Assembly: GCA_012839745.1 (NCBI GenBank)
Contig: DUMS01000081.1
Coordinates: forward strand, 46,579-110,578
Direction: 5' to 3'
From: Tissierellia bacterium
GTDB taxonomy: Bacteria > Bacillota > Clostridia > Tissierellales > Tepidimicrobiaceae
Length of the DNA: 64,000 bases
Shown piece by piece: positions 63,719-64,000 of the stretch. A program made the translations under genes and the position numbers. Below the pieces are notes generated by a model. It worked only from the letters and a program-made list of their open reading frames with translations, searched no databases and was not told the origin of the DNA. The stretch's first letter is position 1. Each line of letters begins with the position of its first letter.

Positions 63719-63773
63719 ATAATAGCTGTCGAAAACAAAGCAAAACAAGCTGAACAAAAAATGAAAAAAGGTA

Positions 63774-63802
63774 TTGACAGCGATTAAAAAATCTGTTATA
63801 GT
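63774..63802 (+). promoter_or_regulatory. rrn promoter P2
   Basis: A perfect TTGACA (63774-63779), a 17-base spacer and TATAGT (63797-63802), 84 bases after P1 with the same core. Both promoters match the tandem P1/P2 layout of Firmicute rRNA operons. Confidence 0.87.
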
Positions 63803-63899
63803 GTAAAAGTCAGTTGCTTAAAACTGACAACAAAATGAACCATGATAACTAAACAGTGTGAAGTACTTTGAGCAAAGTCAAAAGAGCTAAGGGAACTTT

Positions 63900-64000
<101 letters not shown>

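Overview
The window reads as the chromosome of a low-GC, Gram-positive, anaerobic Firmicute of the class Clostridia; a Tissierellales-like fermenter is plausible but not proven. The reasons are strong AGGAGG ribosome sites with frequent TTG/GTG starts, an NfnAB transhydrogenase, an oxygen-sensitive iron-sulfur L-serine dehydratase, a full histidine-degradation operon, a DegS/DegU pair, and a 16S rRNA gene with tandem TTGACA/TATAGT promoters at the right edge. I see no phage, insertion sequence, CRISPR array or tRNA.

Layout. 1-4743: the end of a TctA-type transporter, an IlvD/Edd-family dehydratase, a two-part UxaA-type sugar-acid dehydratase and a LarA-like nickel-pincer racemase, together a probable sugar-acid catabolic operon. 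4958-17199: phosphoglucomutase, a nucleotide-sugar pyrophosphorylase with a degenerate mutase tail, and a 2664-residue cyclic beta-1,2-glucan synthase, a complete route from glucose 6-phosphate to a secreted glucan. 17237-23401: a Ric-type di-iron repair protein behind an FNR-like promoter, two MATE exporters, and nfnAB behind a structured leader I cannot assign.

23437-32111, minus strand: sdaAB-sdaAA followed by three tightly packed genes: a giant HD / helical-repeat / NadD-like / GNAT-like / phosphoribosyltransferase-like protein, a lactate-dehydrogenase-fold protein with altered catalytic residues, and a cysteine-rich flavodoxin-fold protein. I do not know this trio as a characterised system; it is the best candidate here for undescribed biochemistry.

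32214-46816: housekeeping and envelope genes: PspC, an FHA / FtsW-RodA / class B PBP set, PepF, NAD kinase, an RluA-type pseudouridine synthase, FtsH, 6S RNA, a PHP phosphatase, YtxH/YtxG-like proteins, a lipid kinase and a MarR regulator. 46849-54219: a 1796-residue pseudokinase / ATPase / TPR / GAF / GGDEF protein, a LacI regulator, a small membrane protein and ThpR.

54293-60068: hutH-hutU-ftcD-hutI takes histidine through urocanate and formiminoglutamate to glutamate and formimino-tetrahydrofolate. 60188-62491: cheW-degS-degU. 62537-63442: a LysR regulator on the minus strand. The window ends in the first 100 bases of a 16S rRNA gene.
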